Shown: positions 34,584-43,284, counted from the first letter of the stretch. The stretch is DNA of 64,000 nucleotides from JAMXLO01 sp963819855 (GCA_963819855.1 CAWFYC010000021.1:310001-374000), one strand, 5' to 3'. Notes: generated by a model from the sequence alone, not told the origin. A program made the numbers and translations.

Positions 34584-35567
34584 ATGACCGCTGCCATGCC
34601 GCCAGTTAAGTCCCATGCCCGCGCGCTGCCCTTGCGGGTCGGCACCCGCGGCTCGCCCCTGGCGCTGATCCAGACGCGCGGCTTCCTCGAGGTCCTGACC
34701 CGCTTCTGCCCGGTGCTCCGGGACATGAACGTGTTCGAGGAGCATGCCATCCGCACGACCGGCGACGCGGTGCAGGACCGCCGTCTGGCCGAGATCGGCG
34801 GCAAGGGCCTGTTCGCCAAGGAGATCCACGAGGCGCTCGCCGACCGCCGCATTGACTTCGCGGTGCACAGCCTGAAGGACCTGGAGACCGCATTGCCATC
34901 CGGCATCGTGCTCGCCTGCACGCTGAAGCGCGAGGATGCCCGGGACGCGCTGATCCTGGGTTCGGTTGACGCGCAGGTCGATCCCGCCGACCCGTTCGCC
35001 TGCTTGCCGGCGGGTGCGGTCATCGGGACCTCCTCGGTACGGCGCCAGGCGCAGATGCTGCACGCGCGCCCGGATCTGGAGATCGTCACGCTGCGCGGCA
35101 ATGTGCAGACCCGGCTCGCCAAATTGGCCGCAGGCGACTGCACCGCCTCGCTGCTCGCCTATGCCGGCCTGAAGCGTCTCGGGCTGGCCGAGCGCGCGAA
35201 CGGTGTGCTCGACCCCGACGCCATGGTGCCGGCCGCCGGCCAGGGCATCGTCGGCGTTACCGTGCGCGCCGACGATGCCGAACTGCTGGAACTGCTTGCC
35301 GCCATCGAGGACCCCGAGGCGAAGGCCGTGTCAACGGCCGAACGCGCCCTGCTGATGCATCTCGACGGCTCCTGCCGCACACCGATCGGCGGCCACGCGC
35401 GGCTGCTGCCGAACGGTGAGCTGCATCTGACCGGGTTGGTGGCCCGCGGCGACGGCTCGTTCCTGATCAAGCGAAGCGAGCACGGGGCGGTGATCGACGC
35501 TGCGAGGATCGGCAGCGAACTCGGCGCCAGCCTGCGCGCCGCCAGCCCGCACGATATCTTTGTCTGA
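34584..35567 (+). CDS. hemC: Porphobilinogen deaminase HemC
   Basis: Condenses four porphobilinogens to hydroxymethylbilane. The 327-aa protein contains LRVGTRGSPLALIQTRGFLE, RTTGDAVQDRRLAEIGGKGL, VHSLKDLETALP (active-site Asp region nearby), GTSSVRRQAQMLHARPDLE and the dipyrromethane-cofactor Cys in LDGSCRTPIGGHA. An ATG four codons downstream is also possible as start. The stop overlaps the hemD TTG start by 8 bp. Confidence 0.96.
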   Translation: MTAAMPPVKSHARALPLRVGTRGSPLALIQTRGFLEVLTRFCPVLRDMNVFEEHAIRTTGDAVQDRRLAEIGGKGLFAKEIHEALADRRIDFAVHSLKDLETALPSGIVLACTLKREDARDALILGSVDAQVDPADPFACLPAGAVIGTSSVRRQAQMLHARPDLEIVTLRGNVQTRLAKLAAGDCTASLLAYAGLKRLGLAERANGVLDPDAMVPAAGQGIVGVTVRADDAELLELLAAIEDPEAKAVSTAERALLMHLDGSCRTPIGGHARLLPNGELHLTGLVARGDGSFLIKRSEHGAVIDAARIGSELGASLRAASPHDIFV

Positions 35568-36270
35568 CTCCGTCGCCGGTGTCCTGATCACCCGTCCCGA
35601 GCCGGGCGCCAGCGAAACCGCGGCACGTGTCACGGCGCTGGGCTACCGGCCCATCGTCGCGCCGTTGTTGGATATCCGACCATTGCGCGGGTCGTTGCCG
35701 CCGTCCGGGCGCGTACAGGCCATCCTGGCCACCAGTGGCAACGCCATTCCGTCCCTGCCGGCAAGTCATCGTCACCTGCCGCTTTATGCGGTCGGGGAGG
35801 CAACCGCCGCGCGAGCCCGGGCGGCCGGCTTCGCCCAGGTGGTCAGCGCAGATGGCGACGCTGCCGCGCTGGCCACGCTGGTGGCGCAGCGCTGCGACCG
35901 TCACGCTGGCCCACTCCTGCTGGCCTCCGCCCGCGGTCAGGGCCAGGTGCTCGCGGCTGACCTGCGGGCGCACGGCTTCAGCGTCAACCGGCGGATCGTC
36001 TATGCCACCATCCTGGTGGCGCACCTGCCAGCCATCGCGCGCGATGCATTCGCCTCCGGCGGACTGACCGCTGCGATGCATTTCTCGGCGGAAACCGCAC
36101 GCCATTGTGTCCGACTGCTGCGGACCGCGCGGCTGGACGAGGCGGTCCAGTCGGTGGACGCGCTGGCTATCGGTCGGCCCGCCGCCGTGGCATTACAGCC
36201 GCTCCCTTGGCGACGGATTCTCGTCGCCGCTCAGCCGAATCAGGAGGCGATGCTCGCGCTGCTGCGATGA
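35560..36270 (+). CDS. hemD: Uroporphyrinogen-III synthase HemD
   Basis: Closes and inverts ring D of hydroxymethylbilane to give uroporphyrinogen III. The 236-aa protein begins at a TTG (35560) overlapping the hemC stop; GVLITRPEPGASETAARVTA is the classical N-terminus. HemD is poorly conserved, but LYAVGEATAARARAAGF and the two-domain length are diagnostic, and position after hemC is conclusive. Its stop overlaps the following ATG (ATGA). Confidence 0.92.
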   Translation: MSDSVAGVLITRPEPGASETAARVTALGYRPIVAPLLDIRPLRGSLPPSGRVQAILATSGNAIPSLPASHRHLPLYAVGEATAARARAAGFAQVVSADGDAAALATLVAQRCDRHAGPLLLASARGQGQVLAADLRAHGFSVNRRIVYATILVAHLPAIARDAFASGGLTAAMHFSAETARHCVRLLRTARLDEAVQSVDALAIGRPAAVALQPLPWRRILVAAQPNQEAMLALLR

Positions 36271-37199
36271 GTGACCCGGCCGCCCCATCTCCCGAACCGG
36301 CAGACGACGCGCCCGAACCGCTGGCGACGCGGCGCCCCGTGTTGCCGTGGCTGACCGGCGCCGGATTCGTGATCCTGGTGGCAGGACTGATCTGGATTTG
36401 GCAACATCCCGCCGTTGCGCCGCCCTCCACCGAGCCGACCGAAGCCCTGGCGCACCAGCTTGGCGCGTTGGAAGCCCGCGTGGCGCGGCTGGAGCAGCGT
36501 CCGCAGCCGCAGAGCCCGGATCTTGGGCCGTTAAGCGCACGGGTGACTGCACTGGAGCAGCGCCCGGTACCGCAGGGCGGACCGTCTGCGCCGGCGCCCG
36601 ACCTTGCACCGCTGGAGCTGCGCCTCGCGGCTCTGGAGCAGCGGCAGCCACCCAACCTGGCGCCGCTGGAGGCAAGGATCGCTGAGCTGTCCCGCCGACA
36701 GGAAGCGGACGAACTCCGCCTCGCCGCCAATGAAAAATCTGCTCGGCGGATCCCACTGGTGCAGGCGGCCGGCCTGGCCTTGGCGGCCGGGCAGAAGCTC
36801 GGCGATCTGCCCGGTGCGCCACCGGCGCTTGCGCGGTTCGCCGACGCCAACCCGCCCACCGAGGCCGCACTGCGCCTAACATTTCCCCCGGCTGCGCGCG
36901 AGGCCCTTGCCGCCGCCCATCCCGACACCGAGGGCAAACCGCTGCTGACACGCCTGTGGGCGGAGGCGCAGGATCTCGTCACCATCCGCCAGGGCGACCG
37001 TGTGTTGGTTGGCGATCCGGCCGCAGGCGTGCTGGAGCATGCTCGTGCAGCGCTGGACGCCGGCGACCTTGCGGCGGCGACGGCGGCGGTTGCCACGTTG
37101 CAGGGGGCGGCAGCGCAGGCCATGGCGGCGTGGCTCGCCCAGGCGCGTAGCTTGCTGGAGGCGAGGGCTGCGCTCACCGCCTGGGCTTCGTCCGGCTGA
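36267..37199 (+). CDS. Mitofilin-like inner-membrane protein between hemD and hemY
   Basis: A 310-aa protein of the alphaproteobacterial mitofilin (COG4223) type: a Pro-rich cytoplasmic start, one membrane span at about 28-48 (LTGAGFVILVAGLIWIW), a repeat-built coiled coil and a helical C-terminal domain. Four units of 15-30 residues recur at about 68-150, each centred on PLxxRxxALEQR (LEARVARLEQRP, LSARVTALEQRP, LELRLAALEQRQ, LEARIAELSRRQ). The family shapes membrane invaginations and is regularly encoded between hemD and hemY. ATG 36267 overlaps the hemD stop; its own stop overlaps the hemY ATG. Confidence 0.85.
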   Translation: MSDPAAPSPEPADDAPEPLATRRPVLPWLTGAGFVILVAGLIWIWQHPAVAPPSTEPTEALAHQLGALEARVARLEQRPQPQSPDLGPLSARVTALEQRPVPQGGPSAPAPDLAPLELRLAALEQRQPPNLAPLEARIAELSRRQEADELRLAANEKSARRIPLVQAAGLALAAGQKLGDLPGAPPALARFADANPPTEAALRLTFPPAAREALAAAHPDTEGKPLLTRLWAEAQDLVTIRQGDRVLVGDPAAGVLEHARAALDAGDLAAATAAVATLQGAAAQAMAAWLAQARSLLEARAALTAWASSG

Positions 37200-38506
37200 T
37201 GCGCCGCATCCTGCTCGTGCTGCTGGTGGCGGCCGTGGTGCTTGCCGCCGCGTGGGCGCTGGCGAGCCTTCCCGGCCGTGTCAGCGCCCAGATCGGCGAC
37301 ATCAGTTTCGCGGCCCCCGTGCCGGTCGTGGCGCTCGGCCTGCTGGTTCTGTTTGCCTTGCTGTACGCTGCATTCCGGCTGCTCGGTGCGCTGGTCCGGC
37401 TGCCGCGCACCTTGCGCGCACGGCAGGCCGCGCGGCGGCGGCGCGGCGGCGACGTCGCGGTCACCCGCACGCTGCTGGCGCTGGCAGCCGGCGAGACCGG
37501 GGATGCCCGTCGCGAGGCCAGCCGCGCCCGTCGTCTGCTTGGCGACACGCCGGCGACCCTGCTGCTGGCGGCCGAGGCAGGGCGGATTGCGGGCCGCGCC
37601 GACGAAGCCGAAACGGCGTACCGCGCCCTGGCCGACCGCGGCGACGCGGCGTTCCTCGGCCTGCGCGGGCTGTTGCGACAGGCGATCGAGCGCGAGGACT
37701 GGACCGCGGCGGCCGCACTGGCTCGGCAGGCGGAAGCAGTGGAACCGGGCGCGGCGTGGCTGCGGCGCGAGCGAGCCCGGCTCGCGGTGCAGGCCGGTGA
37801 GTGGTCGGACGCGCTTGCATTGGCCGACGCCGATGCGCCCAAGGCGGCGCTCGCCGCTGCCGCGGCAGAGGCAGCGACCGACCCCGGGCGGGCGCTGCTC
37901 CTGGCGAAGCAGGCCTGGCAGGATGATCCGTCGCTGGCACCGGCGACGCTGGCCTATGCAACGCGCCTGCGTGCAGCAGGGCGGGAGAGCCGGGCGCTCG
38001 CCGCGATCCGCCATAGTTGGGCGATCGCGCCGCACCCGGACCTGGCGGACTTCGCGCTGGCGCCGGTCAGCGATCCGCTGCAGCGCACGCAGGCCGCGCA
38101 GCGGCTGACCGACGCGAATCCGGATCACCCCGAAAGCCGTCTGCTGCTGGCGCGCACGGCGTTGGAGGCGGGCCTGACCGGCGAGGCCCGCCGTCACGCC
38201 GAGGCCGCGGCGGCGACTGGTCTCAACCAGCGCCGGCTATGGCTGCTGCTGGCGGAGATCGAAGAGGCGGAAGGCGGAGACACCGAGGTCCACCGCCTGG
38301 CGCAGCGAAATGCCTTGCGCCGCGCCGCCATCGCCGATCCTGATCCGACCTGGCGCTGCGAGGCCTGCCATACCGCGCATGCGTCGTGGCATCCAAGCTG
38401 TCCGGACTGCTTCACCGTCGGCAGCCTGCGCTGGAGCGCGGTTCAGGTGGAGGGGCCGCGCACATTGCAGGACCGGAGTCCGACGTTGCTGATCGGCACC
38501 GGCTGA
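37199..38506 (+). CDS. hemY: HemY-type membrane TPR protein
   Basis: A 435-aa protein with two N-terminal membrane spans (about 4-24 and 40-64), then TPR-like helical repeats (LALAAGETGDARREASRARR; AYRALADRGDAAFLGLRGLL; EAAAATGLNQRRLWLLLAEI). Near the C-terminus two Cys pairs (CEACHTAHASWHPSCPDC) form a zinc-ribbon or rubredoxin-like knuckle, as in LapB-type relatives. It is not protoporphyrinogen oxidase despite the shared gene name; it is a conserved haem-operon companion of unclear biochemical role. ATG 37199 shares a base with the previous stop. Confidence 0.88.
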   Translation: MRRILLVLLVAAVVLAAAWALASLPGRVSAQIGDISFAAPVPVVALGLLVLFALLYAAFRLLGALVRLPRTLRARQAARRRRGGDVAVTRTLLALAAGETGDARREASRARRLLGDTPATLLLAAEAGRIAGRADEAETAYRALADRGDAAFLGLRGLLRQAIEREDWTAAAALARQAEAVEPGAAWLRRERARLAVQAGEWSDALALADADAPKAALAAAAAEAATDPGRALLLAKQAWQDDPSLAPATLAYATRLRAAGRESRALAAIRHSWAIAPHPDLADFALAPVSDPLQRTQAAQRLTDANPDHPESRLLLARTALEAGLTGEARRHAEAAAATGLNQRRLWLLLAEIEEAEGGDTEVHRLAQRNALRRAAIADPDPTWRCEACHTAHASWHPSCPDCFTVGSLRWSAVQVEGPRTLQDRSPTLLIGTG

Positions 38507-38512
38507 CGCGGC

Positions 38513-39028
38513 CTACCGGTGGTGCGGCTCCTCCGGCGCGCGCGCCTCTTCCAGCCGCTCGGGCGACCCCAGCGGGCAGGGAGCGAGCGCCAGGTACGGC
38601 TTCGGATCGACCGCGTGGCCGTCGATGCGGACCTCGAAATGCACGTGCGACCCGTGGGCGCGCCCGGTCATGCCGACCCGGCCGATCACCGCGCCCGCCG
38701 CGACCGGGACGCCCGGAGCGATGCCGGTCGCGAACCCCGACATGTGGGCGTAGCGGGTGATCAGTCCGTCAGCGTGACGGATATCGACGATGTTGCCGTA
38801 GGCGAAATACCAGCCGGCGTAGACCACGGTGCCGCCGGCGGCGGCACGGATCGGCGATCCGTACGGTGCCATGAGATCGATGCCGGTATGACCATGGCCG
38901 AAGCCGCGGGAGACGTAGCTGAGTTGTTCCGGCGGCAACGTCATGCCAGTGCACGCGGATTCCTCCCGCGGTGCGCAGAGGGCGGGGAAGGCGAGGCACA
39001 GTCCGACCAGGAGGGCTGCCGCACGCAT
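38513..39028 (-). CDS. M23 (LytM-type) zinc metallopeptidase
   Basis: A 171-aa secreted protein: signal peptide from ATG 39028 (MRAAALLVGLCLAFPALC), then a LytM domain with HxxxD zinc motif in GHGHTGIDLMAPYG and HxH motif in GSHVHFEVRIDG, so all zinc ligands are present. An upstream in-frame ATG at 39109 would bury the signal peptide and is less likely. It probably cleaves peptidoglycan peptides. It converges with hemY (6 bp between stops), and a related but degenerate paralogue is encoded 137 bp upstream on the same strand. Confidence 0.87.
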   Translation of the reverse strand: MRAAALLVGLCLAFPALCAPREESACTGMTLPPEQLSYVSRGFGHGHTGIDLMAPYGSPIRAAAGGTVVYAGWYFAYGNIVDIRHADGLITRYAHMSGFATGIAPGVPVAAGAVIGRVGMTGRAHGSHVHFEVRIDGHAVDPKPYLALAPCPLGSPERLEEARAPEEPHHR

Positions 39029-39165
39029 CACGGCAGCTAACAAGAGCCAGCCGCGGGAGTCGAGTCCACACCGGTGCGGGTGGAGGGCGTGCCTGATGTG
39101 AGCGGGCAATGCGCCGGTCCTGTAGGTTGACCGCCGGACCAGACCGCATGGGTGCTAATACACCG

Positions 39166-39765
39166 CTAACGTTGGGAGCGCGCCTGGGGATTGCATAGCG
39201 GCACGCCCAGATATGGCGCGGGATCCACCGGGCGTCCGTCGCGCAGCATCTCGAAGTAGACGTGCATGCCGTAGGTCAGCCCTGAATGGCCGACGACACC
39301 GAGCTTTTCCCCCGCGGCCACCGTTGCCTTACCTTCGGCAAGCGCCGGCGTGACCATGCCAAGGTGGCTGTAGATGCCGACGAAGCCTTCGTGCTGCACC
39401 ATCACCTCGAGCCCGCCGGCACCCTTGCGCTGAATGCGCATCACCTTTCCCGGTGCCGCGGCGCGGACCGCTGCACCGGCAGGAGCGGGCATGTCGATGC
39501 CGTTGTGGTAGGTGCCGGCTTTTGGCCGGTTTGCCAGGATACGCGGCCCGAACGGCGATGAGATGCAGCCCGAGCTGACCGGCGGCAGCAGCGGCCCGGC
39601 GAGCTGCTCGGTTGGTTGCGCATGGCTGGACCAGGACACCAGCAGAAGCACGGCGGCGATTCGGAACCCCGCAGTTACTCGCGATGGATTATCAGCGAAG
39701 CGCAGATCTTCTTTTGCTCCGTGGTCATCGTGCAATCCTTCCGGTTTCTTCGTGAACAGAATCAT
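39166..39765 (-). CDS. M23-like protein with a changed zinc-ligand motif
   Basis: A 199-aa paralogue of the neighbouring M23 peptidase. A hydrophobic segment at about 34-48 (FRIAAVLLLVSWSSHA) suggests a signal peptide, though the listed start leaves a long charged N-region and the true start may be later. The first motif is intact (YHNGIDMPAPAG), but the second reads GMHVYFEMLRDG: tyrosine replaces the second His of HxH, a zinc ligand in LytM. This suggests a non-catalytic regulator, like the EnvC/NlpD class that activate amidases, or a decaying gene. Confidence 0.75.
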   Translation of the reverse strand: MILFTKKPEGLHDDHGAKEDLRFADNPSRVTAGFRIAAVLLLVSWSSHAQPTEQLAGPLLPPVSSGCISSPFGPRILANRPKAGTYHNGIDMPAPAGAAVRAAAPGKVMRIQRKGAGGLEVMVQHEGFVGIYSHLGMVTPALAEGKATVAAGEKLGVVGHSGLTYGMHVYFEMLRDGRPVDPAPYLGVPLCNPQARSQR

Positions 39766-40046
39766 CAGAACGCCCGCACAGTCGATGAACTGTCGATTTC
39801 ATCACGAAGCAGCAGGAAGCATCGCACGAAGAGCGCGCAGGAGTATTTGGTCAGAACAGGCATTCACAGCCTTCTTCAGCGCGTCGCGCCGTCACGTTGT
39901 TCATCGCAGTTACGCCACGTTGCGGCCAGTACGGGGAACTCGAGGCACTTCCCTCCGTCCACTGCGATAACAGCAACTTGGGCGCGCGATACAGGCTTGG
40001 GTGACATGCAGAAAACCGAGATGTATAGACTGTTGAGCGGCACCGT
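39766..40046. other. Intergenic stretch, nothing recognised
   Basis: The 281 bp between the degenerate M23 gene and the hydrolase remnant is lower in GC than its surroundings and has open frames on both strands that lack family similarity or ribosome sites. Together with the remnants on its right it looks like degraded, rearranged DNA. Confidence 0.4.
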
Positions 40047-40306
40047 TCAGGCATTTTGATGACCAGATAGCCAAGCCAGAACGGCCGCCTCAACCTCAAG
40101 CGGCCATTCCGATTGCACGCAATGGCCAGCGCCGGCGATTTCGACCAGCCGGACTTGATCGCCAAGTTGCGTCCCGCAACGAAAGAATGTTCTGCACTGG
40201 TGCTGCCTTGTCCTTCGCTGCATCGACGACGAGCATCGGTCTGCTCCCGGCCGCGATGTAGTCATCAAGTGTTTGTTGACTCCATGCCCTTCGCGAGCGC
40301 TTGCAT
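40047..40306 (-). pseudogene. C-terminal remnant of an alpha/beta hydrolase, several frame changes
   Basis: Reading leftward from 40306, three frames must be joined: MQALAKGMESTNT, then LDDYIAAGSRPMLVVDAAKD and SLRDAT, then GDQVRLVEIAGAGHCVQSEW and LEVEAAVLAWLSG to TGA 40047. These are the last 80 or so residues of an alpha/beta hydrolase, with the acid region (VVDAAKD) and catalytic His (GAGHCV). The lid, nucleophile elbow and N-terminus are absent. Multiple breaks within 260 bp show real decay here, unlike the single clean shifts in the housekeeping genes. Confidence 0.65.
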
Positions 40307-40464
40307 GTTTGGCCACGTCCAACGGTACAACCCCTGTGCGCAGGAACCTACAGCTCGCCAGAGCAGCGGACAGTCGGGATATGTCGGACGATGCTGATGA
40401 CACCGACACCGGAAAATCCACAACGGTTCGAATTACTCCGAAATCATGCTTCGTGGGGGCTCGA

Positions 40465-41277
40465 TCAGGCAGCCTTCAAAGCGCGCTGGATGGCGTCGGC
40501 CAACTGCGTTTCGCCGAACGGCTTGGCGAGCCGGGTCAGCCCCGCACCCTCGCCGGATGGCAGCTCGGCGTAACCGGTTGCCAGCACGATCGGGAGATGC
40601 GCCCGCTCTGCGGCGACCCTCTGCGCGAGTTGCGCACCGGTCATCCTCGGCATTGCATGGTCGGTGATCAGCAGGTCGACCGTTTCAGTCCTGGCGAGCA
40701 CTCGCAAGGCAGCCTCGCCGCTGTTGGCCTGGATGACCGTATGGCCGAGCTCTTCGAGCATCGCGGCAGTGTTGAGCAGGACCAACTCGTCGTCGTCCAC
40801 CGCCAGGATTGTAAGCGATCTGGAAGGCTCTCCGGTCGCCGGCACATCGATCGTAGCCTTGGCGGGGTTGCCTGCCGCCACTGGCAGCCAGAGTTCCACC
40901 TCGGTGCCGACGCCCACGCTGCTTTTGAGGCGCAACGTTCCACCGGATTGCGTCGTGAGCCCGTGAATCATCGCCAGGCCGAGGCCGGTTCCCTTGCCGA
41001 TCCCCTTCGTCGTGAAGAAAGGCTCGGTGGCACGCGCAAGGATCTCCTCGCTCATCCCTTCTCCCTGGTCGACGACCGCGAGGCGGACATAGTCACCCGG
41101 CGCCAGGTCCAGGACGCCAGGGCCGACACGCTCGCGTCCGGCGGTCAGGGTGATGGCGCCGCCGCGCGGCATCGCATCGCGCGCATTGATGATGACGTTC
41201 AGCAACGCTGATTCGAGCTGAGCCGGATCCGATTCCACGGACGGAAGACGCGGCGCGATTTCGATGTTTAGGTCAAA
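40465..41277 (-). pseudogene. Hybrid histidine kinase, C-terminal part (HATPase + receiver)
   Basis: An open frame continues to 41388, but similarity begins only at FDLNIEIAPRLPSVESDP near 41277. The ATPase domain is complete: N box ALLNVIINARDAMP, G1 VVDQGEGMSEE, G2 GKGTGLGLAMIHGL. A receiver domain follows with acidic pocket VDDDEL, phospho-Asp in LLITDHAMPRMTG and Lys in LAKPFGE. The sensor region and the dimerisation/phospho-His domain are missing. The sequence immediately upstream holds inverted pieces of a kinase sensor domain, so this gene has been broken by rearrangement. Confidence 0.8.
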
Positions 41278-41284
41278 CAATGGC

Positions 41285-41445
41285 CCCAACACGCTCATCC
41301 GTGCCCATGACTGGAACAGCTCGGCGCTCGGGGCTCCTGAACACTGGCCCCAACCACCGCGCACCGCCATCCGCCTGCTGCTCAACACCGGGCATCCGAT
41401 GTACGTGTGGTGGGGGCCGGACCTGCTGTGCTTCTATAACGATCC
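41285..41445 (+). pseudogene. Histidine kinase PAS-domain fragment, plus strand
   Basis: Read forward, the sequence encodes LIRAHDWNSSALGAPEHWPQ, then TAIRLLLNTGHPMYVWWGPD and LLCFYND, the N-terminal PAS segment of a large family of hybrid kinases. It is head-to-head with the C-terminal kinase fragment ending near 41277. Similarity stops abruptly at YND (about 41445), where the next piece of the same domain continues on the other strand. Confidence 0.7.
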
Positions 41446-41556
41446 GAGGCCCGATAATGTCCCAGATTTCCGCCCATACCTCACGCGCGGGCCGGCCAAG
41501 CGAACTGGGATGCTGTTCGGAACCTATCGAGCGCCGATACGCATCGCCCATTTCGC
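41446..41556 (-). pseudogene. Inverted middle piece of the same PAS domain
   Basis: Read on the minus strand, this 110-bp piece encodes GDAYRRSIGSEQHPSSLGRP and REVWAEIWDIIGPRI, exactly what should follow YND of the plus-strand fragment in the kinase sensor family. Flipping it in place would restore YND-AYRRSIG. It is therefore an in-place inversion; beyond 41557 no further similarity is seen, so the rest of the sensor region has been lost. Confidence 0.65.
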
Positions 41557-41714
41557 CTCCGTCGCTTAGAAATGCCGGGCTGGCCCGCAGACCCTTCGCG
41601 CTCGCGCGAGATTCAACCATACAATATTCCGGGTTCGGCTATCACGAGCGTCGGCTGCGGAGCAACCGGCTGGAGAGCCGGCGAACGACGCGCAACGTCA
41701 GATCTCATCTCCCC

Positions 41715-42498
41715 TCAGCCGGCTACTTGCGCATGAATCCGCCGCAGGAACTCGCGCGCGCGCGGATGGTCGGGCTGCCGGAAGAACGTCGCCGGGGTCG
41801 CGTCCTCCAGGATGCGGCCGCTGTCCATGAACAGCATGCGCGTCCCGACCTCGCGCGCGAACTGCATCTCGTGCGTCACCACCAGCATGGTCATGCCGTC
41901 CTGCGCCAGCGCGCGGATCACCTCCAGCACCTCGCCGACCAGCTCGGGGTCCAGTGCCGAGGTCGGTTCGTCGAACAGCATCAGCACCGGCCGCATCGCC
42001 GTGGCGCGCGCGATCGCCACCCGCTGCTGCTGGCCGCCCGACAGTTGTGCGGGTCGCTTCATCGCATGGTCCGACAGGCGCACGCGCGCAAGCTGCTCGG
42101 CCGCCAGCGCGCGGGCGTCGGCGAGCTTCATGCCGAGCACGCGACGCGGGCCGATCGCCACGTTGTCGAGCGCGGTCAGGTGGGCGAACAGGTTGAAGCG
42201 CTGGAACACCATGCCGATGCGCCGGCGCTTGCGCGCGGTAGCGGTCGGTTTGTCGGCGATCAGGCGGCCGTTGCGGACCTCGCCCGCCATGTTGGTGCCG
42301 TCGAGCAGCACCTCGCCGTCCGACGGGATCTCGATGCGGTTCACGCAGCGCAGCAGCGTCGATTTGCCGGCGCCGCTGGGGCCGATCACCATGACGATCT
42401 CGCCCGGCGGCGATCGCGAGGTCCACCCGATCGACCACCGGGATGTCGCCGAAGATCTTCGACAGGCCGTGAATCAGCAGCAGCGGAGAGGCGGTCAT
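41715..42498 (-). pseudogene. Polar amino-acid ABC transporter ATPase, one frameshift as sequenced
   Basis: From ATG 42498 the protein reads MTASPLLLIHGLSKIFGDIP and VVDRVDLAIAAG; near 42404 one extra G shifts the frame, and the correct continuation is EIVMVIGPSGAGKSTLLRCV (Walker A). Then follow MVFQRFNLFAHLTA (Q-loop), QLSGGQQQRVAIARA (signature), LMLFDEPTSALDPE (Walker B) and MLVVTHEM (switch His). The corrected 260 aa is the usual GlnQ/HisP-type length. It is the last gene of a binding protein-permease-ATPase set on the minus strand, separated from the permease gene by a palindromic element. Confidence 0.88.
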
Positions 42499-42530
42499 GC
42501 CGCTGCCCCGCCTGTCATTTCCGCGCCGGA

Positions 42531-42610
42531 CGTCATTCCCGCGCAAGCGGGAACCCAGGGCGGCAAAGTGCGTGCTGTCCCGCTGGGTGCCCGCTTTTGC
42601 GGGCATGACG
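42531..42610. repeat. Palindromic REP-like element between transporter genes
   Basis: The left arm 42531-42557 (CGTCATTCCCGCGCAAGCGG, continuing) and right arm 42584-42610 are approximate reverse complements. Each arm is also a small hairpin: TTCCCGC-GCAA-GCGGGAA and TGCCCGC-TTTT-GCGGGCA. The only stem difference between the two is a compensated T-A to G-C change, supporting a selected hairpin. It sits between the permease and ATPase genes of one operon and may protect or attenuate the transcript. Confidence 0.7.
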
Positions 42611-42618
42611 ACACGAGG

Positions 42619-43272
42619 TCAATCATGCAGCCGCTTCTCGACGTACTCGGAGAACCACGCCAGCACCGAGATGATCACCAGATAGTACACCGCCAGTTCC
42701 GCATACAACTCGAACGGCGTGAAGCGCTCGGCGATGATCACCTGCGCCGAACGCGTCAGCTCGGTGATGGAAATCACCGACAGCAGCGATGAACTCTTCA
42801 CCAGCGTGATCACCTCGTTGGTCAGCGGCGGGGTGATGCGACGCAGCGACTGCGGCAGCAGGATGAACAGGATCGACTGCCGATTGGTCATGCCGATCGA
42901 CAGTGCCGCCTCGGTCTGTCCGGCATCGATCGATTGCAGGCCGGCACGCACGATTTCCGAGATGAACCCGCCAGAGTTGAACGCCAGCGCCACGACGCCG
43001 CTGGAGAACGCCGACAGCTCGAAACCGATGCGCGGCAGCGCGAAATACACCAGGAAGATCTGCACCAGCGCCGGCGTGCCGCGCACGAAATACACATAGG
43101 CGCGCACGATCGCCTTCGGCATCGTCAGATCGGACACGCTGATCAACCCGCACACCATGCCGACCACCGTGCCGAGCGCCAGTGCGCAGATCGAGATCTC
43201 CAGCGTGACAACGGCGCCCTGAACCATATAGGGCGCCGCGTACCAGATGACCCCCCAGTCGAAGTCGGGCAT
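42619..43272 (-). CDS. Polar amino-acid ABC transporter permease
   Basis: A 217-aa inner-membrane protein of the HisM/GlnP type with about five spans; the EAA loop that docks the ATPase is QTEAALSIGMTNRQSILFIL, and VYFVRGTPALVQIFLVYF is the family signature. It starts 12 bp after the binding-protein gene ends. It works with the binding protein at 43285 and the ATPase at 41715; as the only permease it would act as a homodimer. Confidence 0.92.
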   Translation of the reverse strand: MPDFDWGVIWYAAPYMVQGAVVTLEISICALALGTVVGMVCGLISVSDLTMPKAIVRAYVYFVRGTPALVQIFLVYFALPRIGFELSAFSSGVVALAFNSGGFISEIVRAGLQSIDAGQTEAALSIGMTNRQSILFILLPQSLRRITPPLTNEVITLVKSSSLLSVISITELTRSAQVIIAERFTPFELYAELAVYYLVIISVLAWFSEYVEKRLHD

Positions 43273-43284
43273 GTCGCAATGACG

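Noticed and set aside
36167..38197. A 676-codon open frame on the minus strand
   Set aside because: Antisense to the mitofilin-like and hemY genes, which have clear domains and overlapping starts; the antisense product is low-complexity Ala/Arg/Ser.
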